Assembly: GCA_002840055.1 (NCBI GenBank)
Contig: PGZJ01000003.1
Location: forward strand, 1 to 64,000
Reading direction: 5' to 3'
From: Gammaproteobacteria bacterium HGW-Gammaproteobacteria-11
GTDB lineage: Bacteria; Pseudomonadota; Gammaproteobacteria; Pseudomonadales; Pseudomonadaceae
Length of the DNA: 64,000 nucleotides
Each line of letters begins with the position of its first letter. Position 1 is the stretch's first letter. Positions 22,881 through 37,548 of the stretch are shown in pieces. The notes under the pieces are model-generated. The model ran no database searches. It was not told where the DNA came from and saw nothing but the letters and a program-made list of their open reading frames with translations. The position numbers and the translations under genes are program-made.

Positions 22881-23405
22881 ATGGCCACCCCGCTCCGCGG
22901 TTTTACCCTGCTCGAACTGCTTGTCACTCTGGGTCTGTTGATCACCCTGATCACCTTTGGCATACCCGCTTTATCCGGACTACTGGAGCGCCAACGGCTG
23001 GATAGTGCAGTCGATACGCTTGGTCGCAGTCTTAATCTGGCACGCCAGGAAGCCATATTGCGAAATCAGGTGGTTACCCTGGCGCCGCTGGAAGCCAATT
23101 GGACGGGGGATTGGGTAGTATTTATCGACCAGAATCACAATGCCGAACTGGACTCCGAGGAAACCAAACTGCGGCATATCCCTGCCATGCCCAACCTGCG
23201 CGTAGTCAGCAATCCACCTGTAAGCAAGTATGTTCGATTCAATGGCCGGGGCGAGACCCAGCTGTTGAATGGCGGGTTTCAGGCTGGGCGTTTTACACTC
23301 TGTCCGCGTAATCAGACAGCAGCGGCACGGCACGTGATAATCAACAGTGTCGGGCGATGGCGCATCGAGCAAGGCCAGATTGGCGACCCCGGCTGCCAGC
23401 TCTAG
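22881..23405 (+). CDS. fimT: GspH/FimT-family pseudopilin
   Basis: MATPLRGFTLLELLVTLGLLITLITFGIPALSGLLERQRL. Confidence 0.8.
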   Translation: MATPLRGFTLLELLVTLGLLITLITFGIPALSGLLERQRLDSAVDTLGRSLNLARQEAILRNQVVTLAPLEANWTGDWVVFIDQNHNAELDSEETKLRHIPAMPNLRVVSNPPVSKYVRFNGRGETQLLNGGFQAGRFTLCPRNQTAAARHVIINSVGRWRIEQGQIGDPGCQL

Positions 23406-23432
23406 ACCGAGCGACAACCGGACAAAGTGATC

Positions 23433-24650
23433 TCAGGTGCGATACTCCGCGTTGATGCGCACGTACTCGTGTGACAGATCGGTGGTCCACAGGGTTTCGC
23501 AGTGCTCGCCGCGCCCCAGTTCGATACGGATACCAATTTCGGCCTGCGCCATGATGCGTGCGCCTTGCGCCTCGGTATAGTCGGCTGCGCGACCGCCGTT
23601 GCGGGTAATACAGACATCGTCGAGATAAACGTCGATCTTCTCCACATCCAGATCAGGCACGCCGGCATAGCCAACAGCTGCCAGAATCCTGCCCCAGTTC
23701 GGATCTGAAGCGAAGAGTGCGGTCTTGATCAGTGGCGAGTGGGCAATGGCGTAGGCCACGTCCAGGCATTCCTTGCGACTGCCGCCACCGTTGACGCGAA
23801 TAGTGACGAACTTGGTGGCGCCTTCACCGTCGCGAACAATGGCCTGGGCCAGCTCGAGCATAACCGCGTTGACTGCCTCGCAGAGCTGCTGATACTCGGC
23901 ACTCTGTGGATCATTGATTTCAGCCATGGTCACCTGACCGGTGGCAATCAGCATGCAGGAGTCATTGGTGCTGGTATCGCCATCAATGGTAATGCGATTG
24001 AATGAGCGATCTGCAGCGTCGCGCAACAGGCTCTGCAACAACGCAGGACTGACCTTGGCATCGGTGGCGACATAACCCAACATGGTAGCCATATTCGGCC
24101 TGATCATACCGGCACCCTTGGAGATACCGGTGATGGTTACTGTCCGCCCGCCGAGGGATATCTGTCGGCTGGCGCCCTTGGGCAGCGTATCCGTGGTCAT
24201 GATGCCCTCTGCAGCTTGCGCCCAGTGATCCGCATCCAGATCAGCAAGGGCCGCAGGCAAGGCGGCGATGACCTTATCAGCCGGCAACAGCTCACCAATA
24301 ACACCGGTACTGAAGGGCAGCACCTGCTGGAACTCAACGCCAGTCAGTTGGGCCAGCGCGTCACAAGTCTTCAAAGCGGCCTGCATTCCCGGCTTGCCAG
24401 TTCCCGCATTGGCATTGCCGGTATTGACCAGCAGATAGCGCGGGGCATGCTTGAGGTGCTCCCGGCACAGGGTAACCGGGGCGGCACAAAAGGCATTCAA
24501 GGTAAAAACACCGGCGATGCTCGCACCCTCAGCCAGCTCCATGACCACGATATCCTTGCGCCCTGCTCGCTTTATTCCGGCAGAGGCGATGCCCAAACGA
24601 AAACCTGGAACGGGGTGCAAAACAGGTAAGGGGCCAAGACCGACGGGCAT
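23433..24650 (-). CDS. argJ: Bifunctional glutamate N-acetyltransferase / amino-acid acetyltransferase
   Basis: [20 protein letters not shown] autocleavage-region motif; ArgJ family. Confidence 0.97.
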   Translation of the reverse strand: MPVGLGPLPVLHPVPGFRLGIASAGIKRAGRKDIVVMELAEGASIAGVFTLNAFCAAPVTLCREHLKHAPRYLLVNTGNANAGTGKPGMQAALKTCDALAQLTGVEFQQVLPFSTGVIGELLPADKVIAALPAALADLDADHWAQAAEGIMTTDTLPKGASRQISLGGRTVTITGISKGAGMIRPNMATMLGYVATDAKVSPALLQSLLRDAADRSFNRITIDGDTSTNDSCMLIATGQVTMAEINDPQSAEYQQLCEAVNAVMLELAQAIVRDGEGATKFVTIRVNGGGSRKECLDVAYAIAHSPLIKTALFASDPNWGRILAAVGYAGVPDLDVEKIDVYLDDVCITRNGGRAADYTEAQGARIMAQAEIGIRIELGRGEHCETLWTTDLSHEYVRINAEYRT

Positions 24651-24796
24651 GGGTTATCTCCGCAAGAAGAAAAAGAATTGGGGCAAGAGTGTATCAGGAG
24701 TTAATGCCAGTGCAGAACAGGCTGGCAGAATAGTGAGGCAAGGTTGCCTGCCAGCAGGCTTTGGCGCAAAGGCTTCTGTGTGTCCTGAAGATCCTT

Positions 24797-24827
24797 GTGT
24801 CGAGGTGGAACTCGATACTCACGGGAT
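24797..24827. repeat. Solo family-2 REP arm
   Basis: gtgtcgaggtggaactcgatactcacggga. Confidence 0.65.
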
Positions 24828-24875
24828 GGTGGGTCCCGTATCAGTCTAAAATCATTGCGCTTAATTTAGGCCACA

Positions 24876-24944
24876 TTCGCGGCGAGGCCGCCGCTCCTAC
24901 CAGCAAGGGTTCTAGCACTGGTGGGAGCGGCGGCCTCGCCGCGA
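24876..24944. repeat. Family-1 REP pair/BIME between secA and argJ
   Basis: ttcgcggcgaggccgccgctcctacc ... ggtgggagcggcggcctcgccgcgaa. Confidence 0.9.
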
Positions 24945-24991
24945 AGACCTGTCGTGATAATCCGACAGGCCGAGATTTCAGGGGTGGTATA

Positions 24992-27730
24992 TCAGCCTAT
25001 GCGGCCGTGGCACTGCTTGTATTTCTTGCCTGAACCACAATGGCATGGATCGTTACGACCCAGTTTCGGGCCGTCACGGGTAACGGGCATCGCTTGAGCC
25101 GTGGCTCCTTGAGCATTTTGCTCCGGGCTTTCGGCAACAGCCGGGGCCAATTCGTCATGTTTGAATTGCATACGTCTGGCCATTTCTTCCGCCTGACGAC
25201 GCATCCGCGCCTCCTCTTCAGCAGGATCCTCACGACGCACCTGAATATGGCTGAGGATGCGAATGGTGTCGTGCTTGATCGAGCTGAGCATTTCTTCAAA
25301 CAGATTGAAGGCTTCGCGCTTGTATTCCTGCTTCGGATTTTTCTGGGCGTAACCGCGCAGGTGAATGCCCTGACGCAGGTGATCCATGGTCGACAGGTGT
25401 TCCTTCCAGAGGTCATCCAGCGAACGCAGCAACATCTGCTTTTCAACCGTGCGCATGGTGTCTGCGCCAACCTTGGTTTCCTTCTCGTCGTAAGCGGCGA
25501 CCAGTTGCTCGAGAATGCGCTGACGCAGACCGTCCTCTTGAAGACTGTCATCCTCATCCAACCATTGCTGTACCGGCAGTTTCAGCCCCAGCTCTGCAGA
25601 AAGGTGATGCTCCAGTCCCGAAATATCCCACTGCTCAGGCAGGCTTTGTGGCGGGATATACTGGCTGATTGCTTCAGCCACCACATCTTCGCGAATGGCC
25701 TTGATCGTCTCAGCTACATCCGTGGCCGCCAGGATGGCATTACGTTGCCCATAGATGACTTTACGCTGCTCGTTGGCCACATCATCGTATTCCAGCAATT
25801 GTTTGCGGATATCGAAGTTACGACCTTCAACCTTGCGCTGCGCTTTCTCAATGGCATTGGTGACCATGCGATGTTCAATCGCCTCGCCCTTCTCCATACC
25901 CAGTGCCTTCATGAAGTTCTTCACCCGGTCAGAGGCAAAGATGCGCATCAGGCTGTCTTCGAGTGACAGATAGAAGCGGCTGGAACCCGGGTCACCCTGG
26001 CGACCGGAGCGACCGCGCAGCTGGTTGTCGATACGGCGGGACTCGTGGCGCTCACAGGCAATGATATGCAAGCCGCCAGCCTGCAGAACCTGCTGATGAC
26101 GCTGTTGCCATTCGGCCTTGATCTGCGCTACCAGCTCATCACCGGGGCTCTCGTGGCTGGCGACCTCTGCTTCCCAGCTACCACCCAGAATAATATCGGT
26201 ACCACGACCCGCCATATTGGTGGCGATGGTCACGGCACCGGGGCGACCGGCCTGGGCAATGATCTCGGCTTCCTTTTCGTGGTACTTGGCATTCAGCACC
26301 TTGTGCGGAATCTTTTCCTTTTCCAGCAGTTTGGACACGGTTTCCGAGGATTCGATCGAGGCGGTGCCCACCAGAATCGGACGCCCCTCACCCATGCAGT
26401 GTTTGATATCGGCACAGATGGCAGCAAATTTCTCGTCAATGGTCAGATAGACAAGGTCATTGTAATCCTTGCGGATCATCGGCTTGTTGGTAGGAATAAC
26501 CAGCACATCAAGACCATAGATCTGACGGAATTCGAAGGCTTCGGTATCGGCGGTGCCGGTCATACCAGAGAGCTTGTTGTAGAGACGGAAATAATTCTGG
26601 AAAGTCGTCGAGGCTAAAGTCTGGCTCTCAGCCTGAATCTTAAGGCCTTCCTTCGCTTCGATGGCCTGGTGCAGGCCTTCGGACAGGCGCCGGCCAGGCA
26701 TGGTACGACCGGTGTGCTCATCAACCAGGATCACCTGACCATTTTGCACAATATATTCGACATTCAGATGGAACAGCGTATGGGCGCGCAGCGCTGAATG
26801 GACATGATGCAGCAGGTTGAGATTCTGCGCCGCGTAGAGGCTGTCGCCTTCGGGCAGCAGACCCTCTTTGACCAGAAGCCCTTCAATGAACTGGTGACCC
26901 TCTTCATTCAGCTCAACCTGACGTGTCTTTTCATCGATATAGAAGTGACCTTCGACTTCTTCCTCGCCCTCTTCCGGCAGGTAACCGCGTTTGAGCTGAG
27001 GGATCAGCTTGTTAATCGCGTCATACAACCGTGAGCTGTCATTCGACGGACCGGAAATAATCAGCGGAGTCCGCGCTTCATCGATAAGAATGGAGTCAAC
27101 TTCGTCGACAATGGCAAAGTTCAGTTCACGCTGGAACTTCTCATCCAGACTGAATGCCATATTGTCACGCAGGTAATCAAAACCGAATTCGTTGTTGGTA
27201 CCGTAAGTAATGTCGCAGCGATAGGCTGCACGTTTGTCCTCCGGATCCTGAAAGGGCACTACCACGCCTACAGTCAAGCCAAGAAACTCATACAGGGGCC
27301 GGAGCAGGTTGGCATCACGGCGTGCCAGGTAATCGTTTACCGTGACCACATGCACACCCTTGCCGGAGAGCGCATTCAGATAAGCCGCCAGGGTCGCAAC
27401 CAGGGTTTTACCTTCACCGGTTTTCATCTCGGCGATGCGTCCTTCATGCAGCGCCATACCACCCATCATCTGCACATCAAAATGCCGCATGCCCATGACG
27501 CGCTTGCTGGATTCACGGACCAGGGCAAAGGCTTCCGGAAGAATGGCATCAAGGCTCTCACCCTGCGCAACACGCTCCTTGTACTCGGCGGTTTTGGCCT
27601 TCAGCTGTTCGTTACTCAGGGCGTTCAGTTTCTCTTCCTGGGCATTGATGCTGACCACAACCTTGCCCATGCGCTTCAACTCACGCTCGTTCTTGCTACC
27701 AAACAGTTTTTTCAATAAAGGCGCAAACAT
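24992..27730 (-). CDS. secA: Preprotein translocase ATPase SecA
   Basis: [21 protein letters not shown] start; C-terminal Zn motif [18 protein letters not shown]. Confidence 0.98.
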   Translation of the reverse strand: MFAPLLKKLFGSKNERELKRMGKVVVSINAQEEKLNALSNEQLKAKTAEYKERVAQGESLDAILPEAFALVRESSKRVMGMRHFDVQMMGGMALHEGRIAEMKTGEGKTLVATLAAYLNALSGKGVHVVTVNDYLARRDANLLRPLYEFLGLTVGVVVPFQDPEDKRAAYRCDITYGTNNEFGFDYLRDNMAFSLDEKFQRELNFAIVDEVDSILIDEARTPLIISGPSNDSSRLYDAINKLIPQLKRGYLPEEGEEEVEGHFYIDEKTRQVELNEEGHQFIEGLLVKEGLLPEGDSLYAAQNLNLLHHVHSALRAHTLFHLNVEYIVQNGQVILVDEHTGRTMPGRRLSEGLHQAIEAKEGLKIQAESQTLASTTFQNYFRLYNKLSGMTGTADTEAFEFRQIYGLDVLVIPTNKPMIRKDYNDLVYLTIDEKFAAICADIKHCMGEGRPILVGTASIESSETVSKLLEKEKIPHKVLNAKYHEKEAEIIAQAGRPGAVTIATNMAGRGTDIILGGSWEAEVASHESPGDELVAQIKAEWQQRHQQVLQAGGLHIIACERHESRRIDNQLRGRSGRQGDPGSSRFYLSLEDSLMRIFASDRVKNFMKALGMEKGEAIEHRMVTNAIEKAQRKVEGRNFDIRKQLLEYDDVANEQRKVIYGQRNAILAATDVAETIKAIREDVVAEAISQYIPPQSLPEQWDISGLEHHLSAELGLKLPVQQWLDEDDSLQEDGLRQRILEQLVAAYDEKETKVGADTMRTVEKQMLLRSLDDLWKEHLSTMDHLRQGIHLRGYAQKNPKQEYKREAFNLFEEMLSSIKHDTIRILSHIQVRREDPAEEEARMRRQAEEMARRMQFKHDELAPAVAESPEQNAQGATAQAMPVTRDGPKLGRNDPCHCGSGKKYKQCHGRIG

Positions 27731-27936
27731 AGTCGACTTCGATATCCGTTTGAGGGTGGCGGCGTTGCGCACACAAGGCAGCGCCGAAACAAAGTTCCGC
27801 ATTCTACTCCGATTCAGCCGACACAATAAACCGTGGCGGACACGGCAGCCGAAGCAACAACGATTCAGGAGGCAAGACGATAGCTCTTTGCAGGTGATAC
27901 CCCGGAGAACAGGGCCACCCGCAAAAAGACAGGAAA

Positions 27937-28854
27937 CTAATTCAGTGCAATATAACGAGCCGGATTGACGGCCATGCCATTGCGGTAGATCTCAAGATGC
28001 AGGTGCGGACCTGTGGAACGACCGGTTGAGCCGACTGTAGCAATTTGCTGCCCCTTGCTGACCAGATCACCCTTGTTTACCAACAGACTGTGCGCGTGGG
28101 CATAACGGGTCTTGTAACCATCACCATGGGTGATTTCGATCATGTTTCCGTAGGCGCCATTGCGCGTAGAGAAGGTGACGACCCCGGCACCAACTGCATA
28201 GATAGGTGTGCCCCTTGGCGCTGCAAAATCAAGGCCGGTGTGCATTGAAATACGGCCAGTGATGGGATCACTGCGACGCCCGAAGCCGGACGAAACATAG
28301 CCTTCGTGAACCGGCATGAAGTCCAGCAACGCATTGGAATCTACCGAACGGTTCAGCATCAGTTGCTCAAGCAGTTGCAATTGCTGGGTGCGGTTGTCGA
28401 CCCGATCAGCCAGGGCCTCGATGACCGACTGCAGATCGGGCTGCTCGTAGCGCATGGCCTGATTGGGAAACTCAGGGCCGCCCACACCCGGATCGCTACT
28501 GAAATCGAACTCGCCATCGGACAGCTCGGCCAACTGTGTCAAACGCTCACCCAACGCATCCAGACGCATCAACCGGGTTTGCAGGCGGGCAAGCTGCTGG
28601 GTCATATGTTCAAGTTGGGCCTGCGAGTCGCCTTGACTTTCCAGTTCGTACTCAGCCAGGGTTTCCTCCCAAAGTGCCTCATCTTCTACCTCGACGTAGC
28701 CCGCGGGGGCATTCGAGGCCAATACATTCCAGGTCAGGATGGTGACCATCAGCGGCAGCACCAACAAGGCACCGAGACCTGCCAGCAGAGCGGGCAGGCC
28801 CAAGGTCAACGCCTTGGCCGCACCATGGCGATCAGTCAAAATGATGATATTCAC
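27937..28854 (-). CDS. M23-family metallopeptidase, membrane-anchored
   Basis: [38 protein letters not shown]...[16 protein letters not shown]. Confidence 0.92.
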   Translation of the reverse strand: MNIIILTDRHGAAKALTLGLPALLAGLGALLVLPLMVTILTWNVLASNAPAGYVEVEDEALWEETLAEYELESQGDSQAQLEHMTQQLARLQTRLMRLDALGERLTQLAELSDGEFDFSSDPGVGGPEFPNQAMRYEQPDLQSVIEALADRVDNRTQQLQLLEQLMLNRSVDSNALLDFMPVHEGYVSSGFGRRSDPITGRISMHTGLDFAAPRGTPIYAVGAGVVTFSTRNGAYGNMIEITHGDGYKTRYAHAHSLLVNKGDLVSKGQQIATVGSTGRSTGPHLHLEIYRNGMAVNPARYIALN

Positions 28855-28940
28855 GCAAAACCCCCAAAGGAAAATCCACTCAATGCGCGCAGCGGTTCTG
28901 ATACGATGACCGCTGACACATTACACAATGTCGGCCTAAC

Positions 28941-29393
28941 ATGTCGTTTCACCCCCTGGATGCCCGTCGCCCCGGCGACCTGCTACGCACCCATGCAACC
29001 CTCAAGGGTCTGTATGCCCGCGCCCATGGGCTCGACAGACTGCAAGGCTTGCTCGACATGCAACTGGAACCGGCCGCCCGCGAACACTGCCGTGTCGCCT
29101 CACTGAATGAAGGCGTTTTACGGCTTATAGTGACTGACAGTCACTGGGCTACCCGCATGCGCTATCAGCAAAAAAGACTGATTCGCCAGCTGCTGGCTTA
29201 CAACGAATTCGCAACCTTAACCAAAATACACTGTAAGGTCCAACCTCCGCTGTTCAAAAAAACACCACCTGTTCACAAAATGAGAAAGTCGCCTGTTGCT
29301 GCTCAAAGCCTGCACGATACCGCCGAACACATTGCAGACCCGGCATTAAAGGCCGCGCTTGAGCGTCTGGCCAGGCATCATGGTGAGCCCTGA
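28941..29393 (+). CDS. DUF721 / DciA-like protein
   Basis: LKGLYARAHGLDRLQGLLDMQLEPAAREHCRVASLNEGVLRLIVTDSHWATRMRYQQKRLIRQL; locus next to lpxC/M23/secA. Confidence 0.8.
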   Translation: MSFHPLDARRPGDLLRTHATLKGLYARAHGLDRLQGLLDMQLEPAAREHCRVASLNEGVLRLIVTDSHWATRMRYQQKRLIRQLLAYNEFATLTKIHCKVQPPLFKKTPPVHKMRKSPVAAQSLHDTAEHIADPALKAALERLARHHGEP

Positions 29394-29509
29394 AGACCCG
29401 TTAAAGCACATATCAAACGAACGTTTGACCGCCTGTCGATTTCTCCCGCTGCCTGCCAAAAAACCTCTGGGCAGGTGTCAGCAATGTCGGAGCTGTTTGA
29501 TATCGCTTT

Positions 29510-29579
29510 TTCGCGGCGAGGCCGCCGCTCCTACCGAGTGGGTTGCTAAATTCTGGGGGAGCGGCGGCCTCGCCGCGAA
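29510..29579. repeat. Family-1 REP pair/BIME
   Basis: ttcgcggcgaggccgccgctcctacc ... ggggagcggcggcctcgccgcgaa. Confidence 0.9.
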
Positions 29580-29643
29580 CAACCTTTCCCACCCCAAGCA
29601 AGCCTGAGCGGATCATAAGAACAGAAATGACTAAATACTAAGC

Positions 29644-29673
29644 AAAAAAAATGGCCACCGAAGTGGCCATTGA
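29644..29673 (-). terminator. Intrinsic terminator downstream of lpxC
   Basis: Minus strand: aatggccacttcggtggccattttttttgc. Confidence 0.9.
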
Positions 29674-29694
29674 AAAACGAAACGAAACGATAGA

Positions 29695-30615
29695 TCAGAC
29701 GGCGGCGGCAGGACGCATGAAGGAGATGGGTGCCGTGCCGGCGTCTTCAAAGGTAACGACTTCCCATGCATCCTTGTTGGCCAGCATGGCGCGCAGCAGT
29801 TTGTTGTTCAAACCATGACCCGATTTGTTGCCACGGAACTCACCGACCAGGCTTTTGCCTAGCAGGTAGAGATCTCCGATAGCATCGAGGATCTTGTGTT
29901 TGACGAACTCGTCTTCATAACGCAGACCATCTTCGTTGAGAACACGGTACTCGTCGACCACAATGGCGTTATCTACGCTGCCACCGAGTGCCAGATTCTG
30001 CGAACGCAGGTACTCGATGTCGCGCATGAAGCCAAAGGTTCTGGCCCGGCTGACTTCCTTGACAAAGGAGGTGCTGGAGAAGTCAACGCTGGCAAACTGA
30101 CTGCGACCGCGAAAGACCGGATGATCAAAGTCGATGGCAAAGGACACCTTGAAGCCCTCGAAGGGCAAAAAGCTGGCTGTTTTGCCGTCTTCTTCGACGG
30201 TCACTTCGCGCTTGATACGAATAAACTGTTTGGCGGCATCCTGCTCCTCGATTCCAGCGGACTGGATCAGGAACACAAAAGGACCAGCGCTGCCATCCAT
30301 GATCGGTACTTCTGGCGCACTGAGTTCAACATAAGCGTTGTCGATACCCAAACCGGCCATGGCCGAGAGCAGGTGCTCGACGGTATCCACCTTGGCACCA
30401 TCCTTTACAAGGGTGGTGGACATGGTGGTTTCACCAACGAACTCGGCACGTGCCGGGATCTCGACCACAGGGTCAAGGTCGACACGCACGAACACGATCC
30501 CGGTGCCTACAGGTGCCGGTTTCAGGGTGAGATAGACCTTTTCACCCGAATGCAGGCCTACACCGGTGGCCCGAATAATGTTCTTCAGTGTGCGTTGTCT
30601 GATCATGCTTGACAT
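29695..30615 (-). CDS. lpxC: UDP-3-O-acyl-N-acetylglucosamine deacetylase
   Basis: [46 protein letters not shown]. Confidence 0.98.
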   Translation of the reverse strand: MSSMIRQRTLKNIIRATGVGLHSGEKVYLTLKPAPVGTGIVFVRVDLDPVVEIPARAEFVGETTMSTTLVKDGAKVDTVEHLLSAMAGLGIDNAYVELSAPEVPIMDGSAGPFVFLIQSAGIEEQDAAKQFIRIKREVTVEEDGKTASFLPFEGFKVSFAIDFDHPVFRGRSQFASVDFSSTSFVKEVSRARTFGFMRDIEYLRSQNLALGGSVDNAIVVDEYRVLNEDGLRYEDEFVKHKILDAIGDLYLLGKSLVGEFRGNKSGHGLNNKLLRAMLANKDAWEVVTFEDAGTAPISFMRPAAAV

Positions 30616-30720
30616 GGCTTCCGCTCTAGTTGCGAATTATTTTCAACAATATTGGCGCACATAATAGCAAGCTACGCCTCAATTGAACACCAATCAGCCC
30701 TATTCGTGTGATTGACAATA

Positions 30721-31917
30721 TCAATCAGCCTGACGACGCAGGAACGCCGGAATGTCCAGATAATCCAGATCATCCGCCGGCTGACTCAGTCTTGCAGCCG
30801 CCGCATTGCCAGCCTGACCGGCGGTATTGCGCATGACGGTAGGACGATCCAGGTCGCGGTAGTTCGGCGCAGCCGCTTCAGCAGCCTGACGGCTGGTTGC
30901 GGTATTACTGACCGGTGCACTGACCGTGGTGTTGTCTACTACCTTGACCGGCTTGTCGACCTTGGCACCCAGACCGGTAGCAACCACGGTAACGCGCAGC
31001 TCGTCACGCAGTTCCGGATCAATAACGGTACCCACGACCACTGTGGCCGAATCGGAAGCAAACTCTTCAACCGTGCTGCCGACTTCGGAGAACTCACCCA
31101 GCGACAGGTCAGGGCCAGCCGTGATGTTGACCAGAATACCGCGGGCGCCCATCAGGTTGACATCTTCCAGCAGCGGGCTGCGGATGGCTGCTTCGGCCGC
31201 TTCACGCGCGCGGTTCGGACCACTGGCGTGACCCGTACCCATCATCGCCATACCCATTTCGCTCATGACGGTTTTCACGTCGGCAAAGTCGACGTTGATC
31301 ATACCCGGGCGCATGATCAGGTCGGCAATACCCTGCACAGCGCCCAGCAGTACGTCGTTGGCCTTGCAGAAGGCGGCCAGCAGACTGGCGTCCTTACCCA
31401 GCACGGTCAGCAATTTTTCGTTGGGGATGGTGATCAGCGAATCCACATGCTGGCTCAGCTCGCGGATGCCTTCTTCAGCAATCTGCATGCGCTTGCGGCC
31501 TTCAAAGGGGAAAGGCTTGGTGACCACGGCAACGGTCAGAATGCCCATTTCGCGAGCAACTTCAGCAACGATGGGCGCTGCGCCAGTCCCGGTTCCACCA
31601 CCCATGCCTGCAGTGATGAACACCATGTCGGCTCCGCGCAGTACTTCAGCGATACGCTCACGGTCTTCCATCGCGGCTTCACGACCGATCAGCGGGTTGG
31701 CGCCGGCACCCAGACCCTTGGTGACATTCGGGCCAAGCTGCAGCACGGTGCGGGCGCTGACGTTCTTGAGCGCCTGGGCATCGGTGTTGGCGCAAATGAA
31801 TTCAACACCTTCGACATTGTTGACGACCATGTGCTGCAGGGCGTTACCGCCACCACCGCCCACGCCGACAACCTTGATGACTGCGTTTTGCGCGACATTA
31901 TCGATTAATTCAAACAT
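30721..31917 (-). CDS. ftsZ: Cell division protein FtsZ
   Basis: [10 protein letters not shown] tubulin signature; C-terminal [14 protein letters not shown]. Confidence 0.99.
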   Translation of the reverse strand: MFELIDNVAQNAVIKVVGVGGGGGNALQHMVVNNVEGVEFICANTDAQALKNVSARTVLQLGPNVTKGLGAGANPLIGREAAMEDRERIAEVLRGADMVFITAGMGGGTGTGAAPIVAEVAREMGILTVAVVTKPFPFEGRKRMQIAEEGIRELSQHVDSLITIPNEKLLTVLGKDASLLAAFCKANDVLLGAVQGIADLIMRPGMINVDFADVKTVMSEMGMAMMGTGHASGPNRAREAAEAAIRSPLLEDVNLMGARGILVNITAGPDLSLGEFSEVGSTVEEFASDSATVVVGTVIDPELRDELRVTVVATGLGAKVDKPVKVVDNTTVSAPVSNTATSRQAAEAAAPNYRDLDRPTVMRNTAGQAGNAAAARLSQPADDLDYLDIPAFLRRQAD

Positions 31918-32004
31918 GGTCCATCTCCTTGAGTACTGACTCGATCGTTTCGTTGTTTTACTGCTCTGCCACTTGCGTGACGTTGGCCCGCTTGAGCGGG
32001 TCTG

Positions 32005-33234
32005 TTAAAAATTGCCCTTGAACCAGCGCTTGATACGTAACAGCGGTGATTCGGTATTCTGTTCGCTCTGGGCTGCACTGGCTGCCGCATGCCGGTTGCC
32101 GTAATGCAGCAGGCCGACACTGGTGGCATAAATCGGGTTGCGCACCACATCAGTCAGCCCCTTGAACTCCTGTGGTACGCCCAGCCGCACCGGCATATGG
32201 AAAATCTCTTCGGCCAGTTCAACCGCGCCTTCCATTTTTGCCGTACCACCGGTGAGCACGATGCCGGCGGGGATCATGTCTTCAAATCCGGAACGCCGCA
32301 GTTCAGCCTGAATCAGGGTAAATAGTTCGTCATAACGTGGCTCGACCACCTCGGCCAGGGCCTGGCGCGACAAGTCACGGGGTGGCCGCTCGCCGACACT
32401 GGGAACCTTGATGGTTTCTTCCGGACCGGCCAGTTTGGCCAGCGCACAGGCATAGCGGATCTTGATTTCCTCGGCGTACTGGGTCGGGGTACGCAAGGCC
32501 ATGGCGATATCGTTGGTGACCTGATCACCGGCAATCGGGATCACCGCGGTATGCCGAATCGCGCCCTCGGTAAAAATGGCTATGTCCGTGGTCCCGCCGC
32601 CAATATCGACCATGCACACGCCAAGCTCTTTCTCGTCTTCGGTCAGGACTGCATAGCTGGAAGCCAACTGCTCGAGGATCACATCCTCGACTTCCAGGCC
32701 ACAGCGGCGGATACATTTTTCAATGTTCTGCACCGCGTTCAGGGCGCAGGTCACCAGATGGACCTTGGCTTCCAGGCGCACACCGGACATGCCCAGTGGC
32801 TCACGTACGCCCTCCTGGTTATCGATCACGTATTCCTGCGGCAGGATATGCAGCACTTTCTGGTCGGCCGGAATGGCCACGGCCTGACCGGCATCCAGTA
32901 CCCGGTCGATATCGGCCTGCACCACTTCACGGTCACGAATGGCAACTATGCCGTGGGAGTTGAGGCTGCGAATGTGGTTGCCGGCGATGCCGGCAAACAC
33001 CGAGTGAATCTGGCAGCCGGCCATCAGTTCGGCTTCTTCAATGGCGCGCTGGATCGACTGCACGGTGGACTCGATATTGACCACCACGCCTTTTTTCAGG
33101 CCACGGGACGGGTGCGAGCCGATACCGACGATTTCCAGCTCGCCGTTCGCGCCGATTTCGCCAACCAGAGCCACCACCTTGGAGGTGCCGATGTCCAGTC
33201 CGACGATCATTCTGCTACCCTGCTTGCTTGCCAT
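32005..33234 (-). CDS. ftsA: Cell division protein FtsA
   Basis: MIVGLDIGTSKVVALVGEI; C-terminal amphipathic RIKRWFKGNF. Confidence 0.98.
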   Translation of the reverse strand: MASKQGSRMIVGLDIGTSKVVALVGEIGANGELEIVGIGSHPSRGLKKGVVVNIESTVQSIQRAIEEAELMAGCQIHSVFAGIAGNHIRSLNSHGIVAIRDREVVQADIDRVLDAGQAVAIPADQKVLHILPQEYVIDNQEGVREPLGMSGVRLEAKVHLVTCALNAVQNIEKCIRRCGLEVEDVILEQLASSYAVLTEDEKELGVCMVDIGGGTTDIAIFTEGAIRHTAVIPIAGDQVTNDIAMALRTPTQYAEEIKIRYACALAKLAGPEETIKVPSVGERPPRDLSRQALAEVVEPRYDELFTLIQAELRRSGFEDMIPAGIVLTGGTAKMEGAVELAEEIFHMPVRLGVPQEFKGLTDVVRNPIYATSVGLLHYGNRHAAASAAQSEQNTESPLLRIKRWFKGNF

Positions 33235-33243
33235 AAGTACCCG

Positions 33244-34104
33244 TCACTCCCCCGTTGATTGCTCGGCTACCGGCTCACGCCAGGCCACCGCCATTGCATT
33301 GCTGTAACGCAGGTCGATACGTTCGATGCGCGACCGGTGCTCGGCCAGCATGTGCTGGTCGATAATCAGAAAACGCTGCATCTTGTCGACCAGATTGTCC
33401 CTGCCGAGCAGTACCTGAATCCCGTCCTGGGTAGTCAGAAACCAACTGCCGCGGTCGCGCAACTCCAGCAGTGCAACGCCCTGCCCATAGGGGCGTAAAA
33501 GACGATTGAACTGCTGGTAATATTCCATCACCCGGCGCTTCGCACGCTGCGGACCCACCAACTGCGGCAGATCTGCAAAGGCCTGGATATCCTCAGGCGT
33601 AAAGGCTGTCCCTTCGTTGTTCAACAAGGCCATATCGCCCCAGCGGGCAATCGGCAACTGCTCCTGCAGCTCGATAACCAACTGATCCGGCCAGACCCGA
33701 CTGACAGTCGCACCGGCCACCCAGGGCATCGCAGACAGATCACTGCGGATTGCCTGCAGATCTATCCACAGGAAGCGCTCGTTCAGATACGGCTGAATGA
33801 CGCTCTGTACCGCCTGCGGATCAATGTATTGCAGCTCACCCTGGACGCTGACCAGTCGGATCGGCCGGTCGGCCAGTGGCCACAGGCGATTGCCGAGTTC
33901 ATACAGAGCTACACCCAGCGCTACCAGCAACAGTGGCCAGAGCAGTTGCTTGGTACGATCCACCAGGCCCTGCAGCGACGGGAAACTCAGGGTTGGCCAT
34001 TGACGTGGGGACGACCGGGCCACGCGCACGGCACCGCGGCCCGACGCAGAGCGCCGGGTCGCAGACTTGCCTGCGCGTGGATCCCGAATCAGTATCCCCA
34101 GCAT
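33244..34104 (-). CDS. ftsQ: Cell division protein FtsQ
   Basis: POTRA/FtsQ domain (FLWIDLQAIRSDLSAMPWVAGATVSRVWPDQLVIELQEQLPIARW). Confidence 0.95.
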   Translation of the reverse strand: MLGILIRDPRAGKSATRRSASGRGAVRVARSSPRQWPTLSFPSLQGLVDRTKQLLWPLLLVALGVALYELGNRLWPLADRPIRLVSVQGELQYIDPQAVQSVIQPYLNERFLWIDLQAIRSDLSAMPWVAGATVSRVWPDQLVIELQEQLPIARWGDMALLNNEGTAFTPEDIQAFADLPQLVGPQRAKRRVMEYYQQFNRLLRPYGQGVALLELRDRGSWFLTTQDGIQVLLGRDNLVDKMQRFLIIDQHMLAEHRSRIERIDLRYSNAMAVAWREPVAEQSTGE

Positions 34105-34113
34105 GGCCTTTCC

Positions 34114-36474
<2,361 letters not shown>

Positions 36475-36485
<11 letters not shown>

Positions 36486-37548
36486 TGGCGACCTCCAGGC
36501 AGGCGCGAACGACATCCGCCGTTGCAAAGGGTTTGGCCTGACGGCGGGCATTATCGGCCATCGCGTGCAGTGTCTCCGGCTGGGTAAAAAGGCTGTTCAT
36601 CTGTTGGCTCAATTGCGCACTGGTCAATCCGGCCTGCGGCACCAACAGGGCGGCACCGTGGTTAGCCAGATAGGCCGCGTTGGCAGTCTGGTGATCATCA
36701 ATCGCATGGGGTAGCGGAATCAGCAGGCCCGGACGCCCGGCGGCGGCCAGCTCACAGACAGTCAAGGCGCCGGCGCGACAGACCACCAGATCAGCCCAGG
36801 CATAGGCGGCAGCCATGTCGGCAATAAAGGGTTCAACCCGAACACGCAGGCCATGATCCGCGTAGGCATCCAGGGTCGCCTGCACATGCTGCTTACCACA
36901 TTGGTGCAGGACCTCAGGGCGTAGCTCTTCAGCCAGTGCGGCAACCGCAGCGGGCAGCAATTGATTCAATGGCTGTGCACCCAGGCTACCACCGAGGACC
37001 AGCAAACGCGGTGGGCGCAAGCCTGACCAGTCACTAGCCGGTACCGCCAGTATCTCTTCGCGTACCGGGTTGCCGGTAGTACGACGCTTGGGTGTATCGG
37101 TAAAGCTTTCCGGAAAGCCTTCACAGCGGCGGGCGGCAAAGCGCGCCAGTAACCTGTTGGTAGTGCCAACCACGGCATTCTGCTCATGAATCACCAGCGG
37201 GATGCCCTTGATCCAGGCAGCCAGACCAGCCGGCCCCGTGACGTAGCCACCGGCACCTAACACACAGACCGGCTGCAACTGCCTGAGTACGCGCAGTGAC
37301 TGCACCAGTGCCCGGGCAATCAGCCATGGCGCCTTCAACAGGCCAAGCTTGCCCTTGCCGCGCAGACCCTGAATATCAATGTAATGAATCGGCAGACCGG
37401 CGGCGGGAATCAGTTCGGCTTCGATGCCACGACGAGTTCCCAGCCAATGCACTTCATAGCCCTGATCGACCAGCATGCGGGCACAGGCCAGCGCCGGGAA
37501 AACGTGCCCACCGGTACCACCTGCCATGACCAGAATCCGCTTAGTCAT
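36475..37548 (-). CDS. murG: MurG transferase (lipid II synthesis)
   Basis: [19 protein letters not shown]. Confidence 0.98.

Noticed and set aside
28941-29393. DUF721 gene as a novel protein
   Set aside because: Sequence and position match the known DciA/DUF721 family; not novel.
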